This document shows, in pieces, positions 49,236 through 60,721 of a DNA stretch of 64,000 nt; within the stretch, counting starts at the first letter, position 1; every line of letters starts with the position of its first letter. The position numbers and the translations under genes are program-made. This stretch comes from Mucor racemosus (lineage: Eukaryota > Mucoromycota > Mucoromycetes > Mucorales > Mucoraceae), in assembly GCA_027405735.1 (NCBI GenBank), contig JAPEHQ010000001.1:6758001-6822000 (forward strand), in the 5' to 3' direction. The notes below the pieces were generated by a model. It was not told where the DNA came from. It saw only the letters and a program-made list of their open reading frames with translations, and did no database searches.

Positions 49236-49862
49236 ATGTTGTCGATGCTAATACATTCAATGTTGGCCAACAGCGGGGTTTCCTCGCTCACGCTGTGGGG
49301 CCAAATCAATTCAAATGATTTATTTGGTTTTGCAGAATGTCAAGTTCGCAAGTTGTTAAAAAAGGTTAATTGCAGATATATGCGCTTCTTTGTTGTTTTG
49401 ATATTATACCGTACATACCCTAGTGAAAATTTTAGTATAAGGTACAAACGTTGGGTGGTTTTGATCTACAGCATTCATGAGAACATGTTGGTTTTCGATT
49501 TCTGCTTCGATTTCTTCTTCATCTTCAACAATAAGATGTCTTTTACAAATATTATTCTCGGTAGGAGGTGGGGAGCTCATGTTTTTTTTGTATAAAAATA
49601 ATGCTTTAAGCAAAATATTGATGACAAGTATGTAGATTTTTATTATTTATTATTTAGTAGTTAATATATTAGGTAAATCTACAGGAGAATCAAAAGATAG
49701 TTTTCTTTATTTATAGTGTTTTTAAGGGCTATTAATACAAATGAACCGAAGCAAACTACTGTGCGACTCTTATTGCCAACATGTCAAAGGTTTTTGCACA
49801 AGTCAAAACTTGTGAATACTACTACTGTCCTTGCATATTTTTCAGTATAAGCAACTCAAACC
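49236..49862. other. Region upstream of the Fanzor-family gene
   Basis: A minus-strand open frame at 49404-49580 encodes an acidic peptide starting MSSPPPTENN and ending at a donor-like GGGTATGT. It may be a 5' exon of the Fanzor-family gene or an upstream ORF. I could not find an acceptor that joins it in phase to the main frame. Confidence 0.35.
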
Positions 49863-50020
49863 CAGTATCTTCACCCTGAGACTCAACCAGACTCAAGGTA
49901 TTTTTAATATTTTAAGCGGGTGACTCAAAAATACTTTTTAATTTTTCAATTTCACTGCTTAATTTCGAAGTCAGATCGAAAATACCTTGAGTCTGGTTGA
50001 GTCTCAGGGTGAAGATACTG
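49863..50020. mobile_element. 158-bp hairpin MITE with perfect 42-bp arms
   Basis: 49863-49904 is an exact inverted copy of 49979-50020. The arms begin CAGTATCTTCACCC and end GGGTGAAGATACTG, with a 74-bp centre. No target duplication is obvious. The perfect arms suggest a young element or one kept uniform by conversion. Confidence 0.85.
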
Positions 50021-50221
50021 TTTATTCAGACAAACTTATTATTTTTTGAATGAAATAAAATTAAAGTTTAGACAAAACAGAATAAAATTTGGATGAAATG
50101 AGAATTGAGACCAAATGAGAATAAGATTGGAACAAGCAGAGAATTGATTTAAGATGAATATAAAAAAAGTAGAAAAGGGAGATTTAGTAAAGACATTTCA
50201 TATTGATAGCAAATAATAACC

Positions 50222-50998
50222 TTACGAAAAATTAAGTTATACTAACGTTTTTTAATGATAAAACTTGTTTTGAAGTACTCCATAACATATTTAGTATGAA
50301 AAGATTCTGAACACTTATTTTTTTTCATTTTTTCAGCGTTTCTGTAGTAGATTTTAAAATATTGGTTAAATTGAACAGTGTTTTTTTTTTAAAATTCATG
50401 TCATCCAGCTCGTTGAGCTCTACCGGATCCAATTTAGTTTTTTTTTTTCAAAATATTGATTTTTCATGGAGATATCCTCAAAAATGCATATAAAGAAATA
50501 CTATCTCTTTTAACTTCGGTTTTTTCCCTGTGTGCTCTCATCCCAAATTCTGAATTTCAAAACGTTTTGACAAAATTCCCGTTTCCTCTGAGAAAAACTT
50601 AGCTAAAAGATTCAGCTATGGCTCGGTCGATAGATAATTTTGCTGCGTGTCATTTCCATCATGTATATTTAAAGTATACTTATAAAGAGTGATGTGTATT
50701 TTCAAAAAACCTATAAAATTTTAATTGCATTTTACGCAAAATTTAATATAGAACATTTATTTAAATTTTATTTCAGCAAATACAGAATCCAAAGCTACAC
50801 AGAAAACATTTAATATGCTAGTTCAACTTATATTGCAGTTCATGAGCTACTAAACGATTTTGTTTTTGATCGATTTCATGATCTAATGTCAGAGCTCAGT
50901 TAGGGTAGGTTTCAAGTTGTAACGTAAGCTATTATTTTAACTATCTCCACGAAAAATCAATATTTTTTGCTGAAACCAAAAATACAGTGTAGTTTTTT
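50222..50998 (+). repeat. Repeat R2, copy 3 (5'-truncated)
   Basis: Matches the last two thirds of the other R2 copies, starting near AAAAATTAAG and ending near AAATACAGTGTAG. The inverted R4 copy begins about 25 bp later. Confidence 0.8.
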
Positions 50999-51023
50999 GT
51001 TGAATCTACCTTGTGCATAAAAA

Positions 51024-52167
51024 CCTTTAAATGCAAACTTATTAAAATCTCAAGATATTTGGCATCTTAGGTTGAGTTTTTAAGCAGGGTAAAAGCAAGT
51101 GTTTCACTTTTGAAACCTTTATACTCGCTGAGAAATCAACATGGATAGAAATAAGTCTTTTGTCAATATTCTGTAGCATATCAAGTATAGCCCTACATTT
51201 TTTATTTCCTGATTATCTATTGAAATGGGGGCACGCTCCGATTTTGAATATCACCATATAAAATTGTATAATCAGATATGCACATGTAACTGAGCTTGAA
51301 TCCAAAAAGTGTTCAAATGGAAAAAAAATTCAAAAAAAACCAAAAAAAAACCTTGTATGTTTAATTGCTCACAAAAATGCATAGTAAGTTGAACTAGCGT
51401 ATTAAATATCTTGGGTTTAGTTTTTAATTCTAAATCGATCTGTGTAAGTTTTGAAAACGTTTTTCTCATAAAATCTCTAGTAAATTTAATGTCAAGTTTT
51501 AGCGGTTTTTGATCAAAAAGTACCCTTCATTCAAATGCAACCCTAAAATATTTTATTTTCACATTATGCGCAACAAAATTATCTACAAAATGAGTATTTA
51601 TACGTAGCTTTAGCCCTATTTTTCGTGGGAATATACGTTTTTTTGATTTTTTTTTTGGTCGGCGAAAATTTTTCCTTGTATATCCTCGTCCAAAATTGAT
51701 CCTTTTTTGTATCACCAAAAATCAATCATTCAATCTCACTTTTCTCGACCAAAAATCAATCATTCAATCTCACTTTTCTCGACCAAAAATTAATATTTTT
51801 TGACGAGATAAAATTCGTTGGATAGACGCTAATGAGTACTATCCTATGGTTTTAGCTTTGCATACCTGTCATCCCTTCATGGATCTCTATAACAGAAAAA
51901 GTGCTCTCACAAAATTTATAAAAAAATAAAAAAGTCTTTACAGCCATCCAAAACCTAACCATTCTGATAGAGAATGAAAAATAAAGTAGACTTTACTTAA
52001 TAACCATCATTGCAATACCTTAGTATTTTCTCGACTTATTCTCATTTCAAATGCGGTTTCTCAATTTTAAGCTGGCCATTTCTGCATCACTCAAATTTAT
52101 GAAACAATCACTATAGTAACCATCCTTGCTTTATTTAATAAAATTTGTAGCCGGGACAATGTTGAAT
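51024..52167 (-). repeat. Repeat R4, copy 2 (inverted, without the MITE)
   Basis: Reverse complement of 22012-23353. It has the empty MITE site at 51380-51384 and a private tandem duplication at 51721-51788. Confidence 0.88.
51721..51788. repeat. 34-bp tandem duplication inside R4 copy 2
   Basis: Units 51721-51754 and 51755-51788 are identical. R4 copy 1 has one unit. Confidence 0.9.
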
Positions 52168-52235
52168 AGGATGATAATTGGAATATTTGGTTTCTTAAAG
52201 CAAATTGATACAAAAATAAATATATTACTATGAAG

Positions 52236-52363
52236 AAAAAATCCCTTAATTCTCTTAATTATGGCACATTAAGGAAAATAAGACAAAATTTAAAAAAAAT
52301 AAGCAGTGAAAATTTTCTAATTTTCCTTAATGTGGCATAATTAAGAGAATTAAGAGATTTTTT
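52236..52363. mobile_element. ~128-bp hairpin MITE with ~44-bp arms
   Basis: 52236-52279 and 52320-52363 are inverted copies with two mismatches. The arms begin AAAAAATCCCTTAATTCTC. The pairing may extend ~7 bp further out on both sides. No target duplication could be defined. Confidence 0.8.
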
Positions 52364-52596
52364 GTTCATATTGTATACTACTATGGATAAGGTTTAGGCT
52401 TCTTTTCGAACCCTAAGGATGTTGTACAAAAGAGAAAATATACACCCTCTTTATCTTTTAGCCTTTTAGTTGTGAAGTTGACTCCCATCAACATGGGGTA
52501 CTACATACTGGACATGTTTGAATATGCGGCAAAAAACGTATAAAAACTAATGTGGAAATACAATTATAACTCTTCTAAGTTTATCAAAGATTATCT

Positions 52597-52832
52597 AAAA
52601 ATAAAGGAAAGGTTTACGGATTACCATCATCATCTTTGTGATACATATACTATTTGCTAACTTATATTAATAATCAGTAATAGGATCTTATAGTTCCTAG
52701 TTTGGAAGTACCAGTGGTACAATTTGTCATTTCAGTGTTTTTGTGATTTAACATTTCTGCATCTTTAGATGATATATAAGATAGCTCTGACTAATAAACA
52801 AATTTGATATGTGTAGATTACTACATAATAGA
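52597..52832 (+). repeat. Repeat R3, copy 2
   Basis: Partner of 23746-23985, with a ~25-bp deletion relative to it. Confidence 0.7.
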
Positions 52833-53667
52833 TAGAATACATGTAAACACAATTTTCATGTTGGAATTTTCAAAGGAAAAAAGATGTATTCAAAGATGAG
52901 TGTGAAAAAAGAAGGTTTCTTAAAATGTATTGCTTATGATGAGTGTGAAAATGCAAGAAAAGCGTAAAAATTTGACCACAAGGAAAGCACAGAGACTTTA
53001 TAGCTTTAAAATAATAACAATCCTTTATTAAGATAATTTAAATGTAAAACAGTATTGTCAAAAGAAATAAAATCAAAGGATTTTGGATCTTTATAGATAC
53101 AGGTACAACGGGGATACACAATTACTTACATCGGGCGGGCAAGACCTTGTATTTTAACATTTGCCGTAAGATAACAGTAACCTTTTCTATGACCATGACC
53201 ATAACTAGAACAGCAAAATATCATGTAATTCTAGTAAAAAAAATGCCATAGTATGCCCCAAACCCCTAAAACCTTCATAAAACATAAGTAAAAAACAAGT
53301 AAAAAAAGAAAAAAAGAAAACAAGAATAAGACAAAAGGCAGATTGCTTCTTCTTCCTTAAGTAACCATGAATTTCTTCCCCTCGGTAGATCAAGGGAAAA
53401 GCGGTCATTATGAGGTTAACAGTCTGACCAAATCCTCAATTTGATATGTTTTAGCCTTTTGCATATGAATATGCACAATATCCTCGAGAAGTATGGTCAA
53501 ATAAGGCATCACATTCTTATAAACTAGAATATTAAACCCCATCATAATATAAAATATACGGAATTATAGACACATGTAGCATATTCCAAGGTATATATTT
53601 CATCTGCTCAAACACGTGTTTTTGATAATATTTAACAAAAATTGGGCATAGTATTTATTAATGCAAA
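52833..53667. other. Intergenic, no gene seen
   Basis: 3' side of the acyl-CoA-synthetase-like gene. A 67-codon minus-strand frame (53205-53408) shows no recognisable feature. Confidence 0.4.
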
Positions 53668-55969
53668 TTATCTTGATGGTTCCAGTAATACTATACTTCC
53701 ATTAGGCAAAAGTTCGCCAACCATTCCCGTTGAATACCACCCATCTGGATGTATAGCATCCAACGTAGCTGGAAGATTGTTCCAATAACCCGCAAACACT
53801 GTATTACCACGTACATGGATCTCACCTCTTGGATTTGGAAGATCTTCGGCTATATATCCTTCTTTTTCCATATCAACCAGTTTGGCATGTATTGAGGCTA
53901 ATGGCGGGCCAACAACCCTTTTATCTAATGCGTAATCAAAAACAACAGTGGTCATCATATTAGAGCTAGTTTCTGGTCGACTGAATGTTTTGAGTATTTG
54001 AGCACCTAAAATTGACCTGTAAAACGAACCAAGATCTACTTTGGGTGTATCATCATCATCCATATAAATAATACGAATACTGCCACCAAATAACTGTTGC
54101 CTTATATCTCGAAATACAAGCATATCGTATATGCAATCTGAAACTAATCTGCCTTCCTTGTGATATCTGTCTTTTCTATCCAAACCTCGTTGAAAGAGGA
54201 AAGAATTACCATACTTATTAACGACCAGTTTTTGTACCTGCTTTAAAAACGGACCACCGCTATGTACATTAAAATATGAGTATATACACTACATACAAAA
54301 TAAGACATGTTTATTTTCACCTTGCGTATACAGTTGGTTTCAAATCCTTGATTGCCAATAGTACAGTTGAGACATCCAGATTGAATTCATTTAATAATAC
54401 CTTGTCTTCAAATACAATTGATCCTCCTACATAACATGTAGCTACTTGAAGTGCATAGCCCAATACATTATCTAATTGTACTCATTAGTTTTATATTGTG
54501 TAATTGATTGGTTTATGTAATTATACCTATAGCAAAACTATGCATCAGTATGTCTTTTGACGTGATCTTGTGGCTAGATGGTGTATGAACAAGATTGTTT
54601 GCTATTTTGATTCAACAAATGCATTACATAGAAGATTTTTGGTTTTATAGCTATTTTCATACTTACATATGGCGGAAATTAGATTCTGTATACAGAAAAT
54701 AAATTAAAAACTGCTATTTCGTTAGCACAAACATTGCATACCTTGTGTGTTAATACTACCCCAAGTGAACTGTCGTCGTCTTCCTGGTCATTGGCATTTG
54801 TTATCTACAAACCCTTTATTAGGTAATATGATCTATCAAATGATTATTGGCTGCGCTTACAATTTTTCGTGAATTATTACTGTAGTATATGCTTGCGATG
54901 GAATCAGTTGCTGGCGTTGAATGTCGGTTGAGTCATGCATACTTTAACAACAAGATGTGTGATATCCTTACTAATTTTCTCAGATTTATCGATAAGATGT
55001 TCTTTTCCAATATTCTTTAACCGATTCAGGCATGTTATATTACATCCAAAATACTTTTCTTGCTCTGAATAATCTTGTTCTCCATCTCCAATGATTATAA
55101 TATGTGTTATGCTGGTTCCTTCAATTAATCGTAGAATGTATTCTAAATGAGTTTTGTCAATCACCAAAGTTGTTAGCTTTGTGTTGCGAACCACGTGCAC
55201 TATATGTGATGATGTGGCCTGAGCGGCTATAGGTATTGTCACTAGACCACCCCAATGACAAGCTATAAAATAATGGTTAATTTCTCTTAATAATTGAGAA
55301 TATAGTTGATTTTATTTACCCATTTCAATGCAAAACGTGTCTAGAGATCCCCATAAAAAAAACTAACAGTTAGTTTAAGTATATACTAATACAATTTTTT
55401 TGATTTACCTGGGGAATTGGAAGCATATATTCCCACAAAGGAGGATTCCCTTTCTGTACATGGCTCTAATTTGGCTCTTTTAACTAGTCCAGAATAGATA
55501 TGTTGGATTATTTCATGTGTTCCATCTAAAAATTATACAATAAGAATGACAAACACACAATTGGATTGAGAAAATTGCGATATCTACCGTACATATGCTA
55601 TTCAGATGATATTAGATTGTGTGTATATTATCTATTTGTTTAATTTACCCAAATAACGTCTTTCTTGGTCAAGTTTCGGGCACCAAGAAATTGTTTGTTT
55701 TTGTATTTGTTTAACGCGACTTGATATACGTCGCTCAAAGTATTAATAGATCGATCCATGGTTGATAGTTGAGGTGCACCATTTGGATAAGCTTTTGATT
55801 TGATAATTGCACTTTCCCCTGGATATCTCAAAGGTGAATATTCACCTTGATTATTCAATACCAGAGGATGAACATCAGGATTTTTTCCATTTTTAATTGC
55901 AATAATTGTTGCTGCACTAAAGATTGCTGTTAAAAGTAGATAGTGTTGTATTCCACCTACTAGTATCAT
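53668..55969 (-). CDS. Acyl-CoA synthetase-like protein with lost catalytic motifs
   Basis: Eleven exons: 55649-55969, 55588-55597, 55409-55525, 55320-55340, 54972-55262, 54861-54910, 54742-54804, 54667-54685, 54527-54601, 54321-54471, 53668-54259. They join in frame to 569 residues. The long-chain acyl-CoA synthetase fold is recognisable: an N-terminal membrane helix (8-25), KNKQFLGAR, HIYSGLVKRAKLEP, IYASNSP, EMACHWGGLVTIP, VVLTHKNLISA, GEIHVRGNTVFAGYW and DGWYSTG. The active-site motifs are gone. The ATP loop (normally YTSGTTGxPKG) reads YYSNNSRKIT (262-271), the usual TGD aspartate is methionine 552, and the protein stops ~100 residues early, without the C-terminal hinge and catalytic lysine. 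Exon 2 is only 10 nt. This is either a pseudoenzyme or an early-stage pseudogene. Confidence 0.8.
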
Positions 55970-56235
55970 ACATTATCACCTTCTACAGTATCAATACATC
56001 TTACAATCTATTGACTACGACATGTATTGAAGTGCAAGTCTTGATATCGGATATAAGAAACTCCTAGCGTACCAAGTTTAATCCAGTAATCACCAAGAAC
56101 GCTTGGACCTCAATTATGACACCACATTATTTCATCCCAGCAGTTAACCAATCAAGTAGTTATCAAATCAACATCCAAGCATATTTAGCGCAGCATTGAA
56201 ACAACACAACTCACAAGCTCTGCAAGAACGGTTAA

Positions 56236-56472
56236 ATTATGATTGATCCATTTCAATCCATAGATTACTATCAAACAGATCCAATAGTTCAATAGTGCCT
56301 TAAATTACATCTCAGGATCTCAATGTCTAATCAATATAAAAGGCCATACTTTTACATCTAAATAAACGATATCTTGTTTTTATTATACAGTTGAAGAACT
56401 GATTAATTACTCATTCTTTTATAATTGTATTCTTTTTTAAGTAATATTTATCAATCCTGAAAATATACGACA
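56236..56472 (+). repeat. LTR-like segment, type b, second copy
   Basis: High similarity to 21565-21805, including AAATAAACGATATCTTG and the end CTGAAAATATAC. Same direction. Ends not defined. Confidence 0.55.
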
Positions 56473-57994
56473 GATAGCTTATAGTATTTAATTCAATAGT
56501 CATTTGTTGTTATAAAAGTATAGAAGAGTGGAGCAAAGAAAACTAATTCATGCAAAATGTTGGGGGTCATTTTTAAAAAGTGGTGAAATTGTACATTGTA
56601 CAAGGTCTTCAGCCCTTGATTTTTTTTCCATTCATTACTCAATTTGATGATTTGTGTAATTGTCTGGTTTTCCAATATTTGTAGTAAATTTGTATACATA
56701 CTTCTACTACTTTTATATCAAACGTTATATGGTATATGAAATCAAATTATAGGAATTTGAAAACACATGTGTAATAACAAATGAAATATTGTTGAATTCG
56801 CCTCTATTTTATACTGTATTTTCACTCTTTCTTGCAAAAAAGATATTGAAACTTGGCTTATAAATCTTTGGTTCAGTCACTCAACTTGCTAGACTATATC
56901 CATCTTTACCAAGCTTAGTTCATTCAAAGAAACAGACAATAAAAAGGGAGTGAGCTTTTTAAGCACGTACAAGGTATAGCGGCTATCTATTGGTATTTCA
57001 TCTCAGGCACTATAGACATCACTCTCTACCATTTTCGTCCCCTTTCAAATGAAATTTTAGATATAGTAAACTTTTTAATTTGATGAATATTTAGAACAAA
57101 TAATTCATGCATTTTTAAGTGTTCAAGTAAACAGCAGTTTATTGAGTAAGGCTAATTTGAAATCCCTTCAAAAATCAAGTGATAGTTTAAACAGCTATCC
57201 TTTATTTTTACAACAACGAAAAATGCAAGCATCAAACTTATATGTATGCGCATGATATTGAATAACAAATATGTATTTGGCTATCAACAGGCACTTGAAA
57301 TAACTTTTTAAACAGTTACGAAACGTTTTCCTGGGCTTAAATACCGATTTCCTCCCTCATCGTTAGGATTTACTGGTGATAAACTAGGTCTATTCCTTAA
57401 TTTATTGTATTATCTGACTGGTAATACGTAGAATTATATAACAAAGTTAGGATTAAATACATGATAATAATACATAATATGCATGTTGAGATAACGCAAT
57501 AATCTTGCAAATACGAAAATTAAAATTACAAATTACGACATTTGTTTTAAGAGTTGTTTGACATGCATCTATTGAAATCTAGAGTTCGGACATGCATGAT
57601 AGCGCTACTATTCTTATTTATTGACCTGCATTCGAATGATGAATGGTTTTTGTTGGTATTTGAATCTTCTAGAAGCTATCCACTAAAAACTGATTATCCA
57701 ATGTCGTGTTGCAATTTTACGACAGAATCTTTACTATAAAGTGTTTAGTCTTTAGAATCATTATTTTTAGTAGTTTTATGTTCATAAATAGATTTATTGT
57801 ATATAGAAATAAAGTTTTTGCTAGTGTCGTACATGCAACTGACCGACAATAGTTTTACATATGATACATTTAGACCTTCCGTATTATACATACATAATCT
57901 CAAAATAGATCAAAGCCCATTAAAGTATTGTTATGATGACAATTGCTATAATCATCTCCTGGGCGCCAACATAAATCAACGGAAAATGCATTTG

Positions 57995-58003
57995 TATATA
58001 AAA
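57995..58003 (+). promoter_or_regulatory. TATA box of the secreted cysteine-rich protein gene
   Basis: TATATAAAA followed by AGAGGGG lies 82-90 bp before the start codon at 58085, a normal fungal spacing. Confidence 0.5.
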
Positions 58004-58084
58004 AGAGGGGAATTGTTGACAGGAACAGGAATAATTTCAACATTAATAATAATATATATATATTTATTTATTTATTTATTTAAA

Positions 58085-58594
58085 ATGAAGTTTCTTCTCT
58101 TGACTACTACCGCTTTGGCCTTATTTGCTACTGTCTCTAATGCTCTGCCTGCTTTTCAAAGACGTGCACCCACTTATGAAATCCAAGTTAAATCAGAAGC
58201 TGCTTTCTGTTCTTTTATGCCACCTAAAGCTGGAGATGATGTTGGAGCAACAGAAAATAATGGCATCCCTTTCTGTACAAATGCCTCTCTTGGAGGACAA
58301 GTTTTTCCTACTGGTTTCATCAAAACTGCACATTATTTAGATACATCTGATTATGCTCAAATCACTGGCACCATTGATAGATCTGCATATCAACTTAGCT
58401 CCAGTGATGGTGGAGGACAATATGATAATTTGGACATTGATTCCGCAACTTGTAATGGCTACAAATACTTTGTCAACTTGATTGAGCCTGATGCCAACGT
58501 TTTCTGTATTCGCTGTTGTGAAAAACAATCTGATTGTAAACTGGGTATTTCAACTTATGGTTGTGCAAGAGTTGTCCCTGGTAATTATGACTAA
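58085..58594 (+). CDS. Secreted cysteine-rich protein, unknown function
   Basis: A single exon, 169 residues. The start at 58085 is chosen because it opens a clear signal peptide (MKFLLLTTTALALFATVSNA); the frame is open upstream to 57797, but that part is not protein-like. RR at 26-27 could be a Kex2-type processing site. The mature protein has eight cysteines, five of them in a C-terminal pattern C-x2-CC-x5-C-x8-C (VFCIRCCEKQSDCKLG...GC). FCSFMPPK near the N-terminus of the mature part and FPTGFIKTAHYLDTSDYAQITG resemble a secreted protein family common in Mucorales (memory, no domain name known to me). A small or wall-associated extracellular protein is likely. Confidence 0.88.
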   Translation: MKFLLLTTTALALFATVSNALPAFQRRAPTYEIQVKSEAAFCSFMPPKAGDDVGATENNGIPFCTNASLGGQVFPTGFIKTAHYLDTSDYAQITGTIDRSAYQLSSSDGGGQYDNLDIDSATCNGYKYFVNLIEPDANVFCIRCCEKQSDCKLGISTYGCARVVPGNYD

Positions 58595-60721
58595 GAAAAA
58601 AAAACCCCCCATCTTGACAAGCATATTACCTGCATCATCTTTATCACCTGCATATGTGTACATCTATTTATCTATATTTTTAAATTTCTGATTAAATAAA
58701 TTCATCCATTTCTTTACATAATACATAAAGTATTTATGGTTTCTACATCTTGTAAATGCAGTTAATTGATATCTAGCATGTTTACCCAACAATTATGTAG
58801 ACATTCTTCCTAAAATAGCCATTATTTATTCAGCAATGATGATCGCAACATGATTCCTCGCCTCGTGTAACATACGCGATTTTAGTTATATTGTCATTGT
58901 TTTGGTGTTTTAGGTTTATGAAAACTTTCTTAGTCTTTGTCAAACCAATATAAAGTCAAACCAGGGGTTTTCTACATAAAAATAACACTTTTGGCCATTG
59001 GAAATATGCTTATCATCAAGTTTTCAAGGTTTAAAGTGGTTTGTTAAATCAGCCCATTTGGGTATTTTTTCTATAAACGGACTTTGCGGTTGCGTTATAA
59101 CAATATAAGGCTCATTACAAGAAATACAAAGTTGTGTTTGTCGTACACAAGGGCTTAAGAGAATAGAAGTTTTGTTCAAATGAAGCCTTAAAAATAGTAT
59201 CTTAAATAGAAAATTTATACGAAATGATATTTGTTTATCTAAATTTAGACAAACGAAAAGCTTGCCAAGCAAGCACAGATGACTAGCAAACATTTGATAC
59301 ACCAAACATATATACAAACTATAAATATATCGTAAAGGGCCTGAAATGGTAAAGTCAAGCCATATACGAGGTAAATATTTATGATGGTTTCTCAACTCAT
59401 GATTAAAGAATTCGCTAATGATAAGATAGTTTGATTTAGTTTTCAACAAGCGAAGCGCTCATGTATATATACAAAAATACCATGCAGCATCTCTCTAGAG
59501 AAGTTGATGCAAATTTCAAGTTTACAAACTTATTTTCAGCGCTAGAATATAGATATTCAACTCTTTTATGATATGTTTCGTGCAAATCAGAGATCATACC
59601 TCCGCTTTTTTTCTTTGGTCTTTTGCACACTCCTGATACTTGGAGCTACGGTTTTCAATAGAATTGATATACCTTAAAGAAATGAAGCACAATCTAAAGC
59701 TTACAATCCTATGGCTTAATTATTGCATTTACACAGTGTATTGCAAAATAATTTGGGCATACATTGCGTAATTTCAATGTTTGGGTAGTAAAGTTTCACA
59801 TGAGTTTGCAATACGATGCAAAAATTGGATATATTTGATTTCAAAGCGCTTTGGCAAGTCGTACCTGCTCTAAATGCTTAATTTCATAAATCAAACATAA
59901 AACAGATATAAATACTAATAAAGCTTCGGCTTGAGAACCTTTACTTGTGAGCTAGGCTTGGTAACGGAAATGTTGCTAGGTCTACTTGCTAATACATCAA
60001 CATGATACTCACATGCAGACGAGATAGAATGGATGAGGGGGGGGGGTATTGTAAGTACTATAGTAGCCTTTGTTGTTACAATGTACCGAGATTTAATCTT
60101 TCTAATTGAATTTGTTCCTTTTAGGAACATCTTATAGGAATTTTTTTTTTTTTATATTTTTTTATTATAGAAGCTAAAAAATTACACTCATAACCTTTAA
60201 TGGTTTTTCTTAATAAAAAAAAAATTACATTTATTTATAAAATCACATCTTATTTGATTAAGTTACATTTTATAATTGATGAACTTTATTTACCTGCTCT
60301 GCTACACTCAGTAAAAGTTACGCTCCATAAGATAAAATGAATGAATTTTTTTTTGTAGGCACCTGCTTGTAATGATTCACATTACATGTTGTTTCAACAA
60401 CAATTGCATAAATTAGTTACAGTTGCTTATTTCATATACTATGCAAATGTTAAATCAAATATTGAACATTAGTGACAATATCTGTTTTCTTCCTTCATTA
60501 ATAATTTTAACTAAATAAACTTATTAAACACATTTATAACTGATATATCAATATTACTTGCCACATGTTAACCACACTTAATACGTAGTAAGTATCGATT
60601 AAAGTAATAACCAACTACAATTAGTAACACCAACATTGTCTACCTTTTAGTACTTCTTTCTTAATAGCCTCAATCTATTACAAGATCATAGTGCTCATTA
60701 CACATTACACTGCTTGAGCAA
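58595..60721. other. 2.1-kb intergenic region, no gene seen
   Basis: AT-rich. A G10 run occurs near 60038-60047. The minus-strand frames at 59024-59449 and 59915-60130 have no recognisable motif; the second is mildly protein-like and might be an old retroelement remnant. Confidence 0.35.

Larger units (their letters stand above)
55970..58084. other. 2.1-kb intergenic region
   Basis: Contains LTR-like type b (56236-56472) and the promoter of the secreted-protein gene at 58085. Small open frames at 56493-56699 and 57554-57739 lack recognisable motifs. Confidence 0.4.

Noticed and set aside
57797..58084. N-terminal extension of the secreted protein
   Set aside because: The extension is AT-rich, contains a TATA box and would bury the signal peptide; the start at 58085 is far better.
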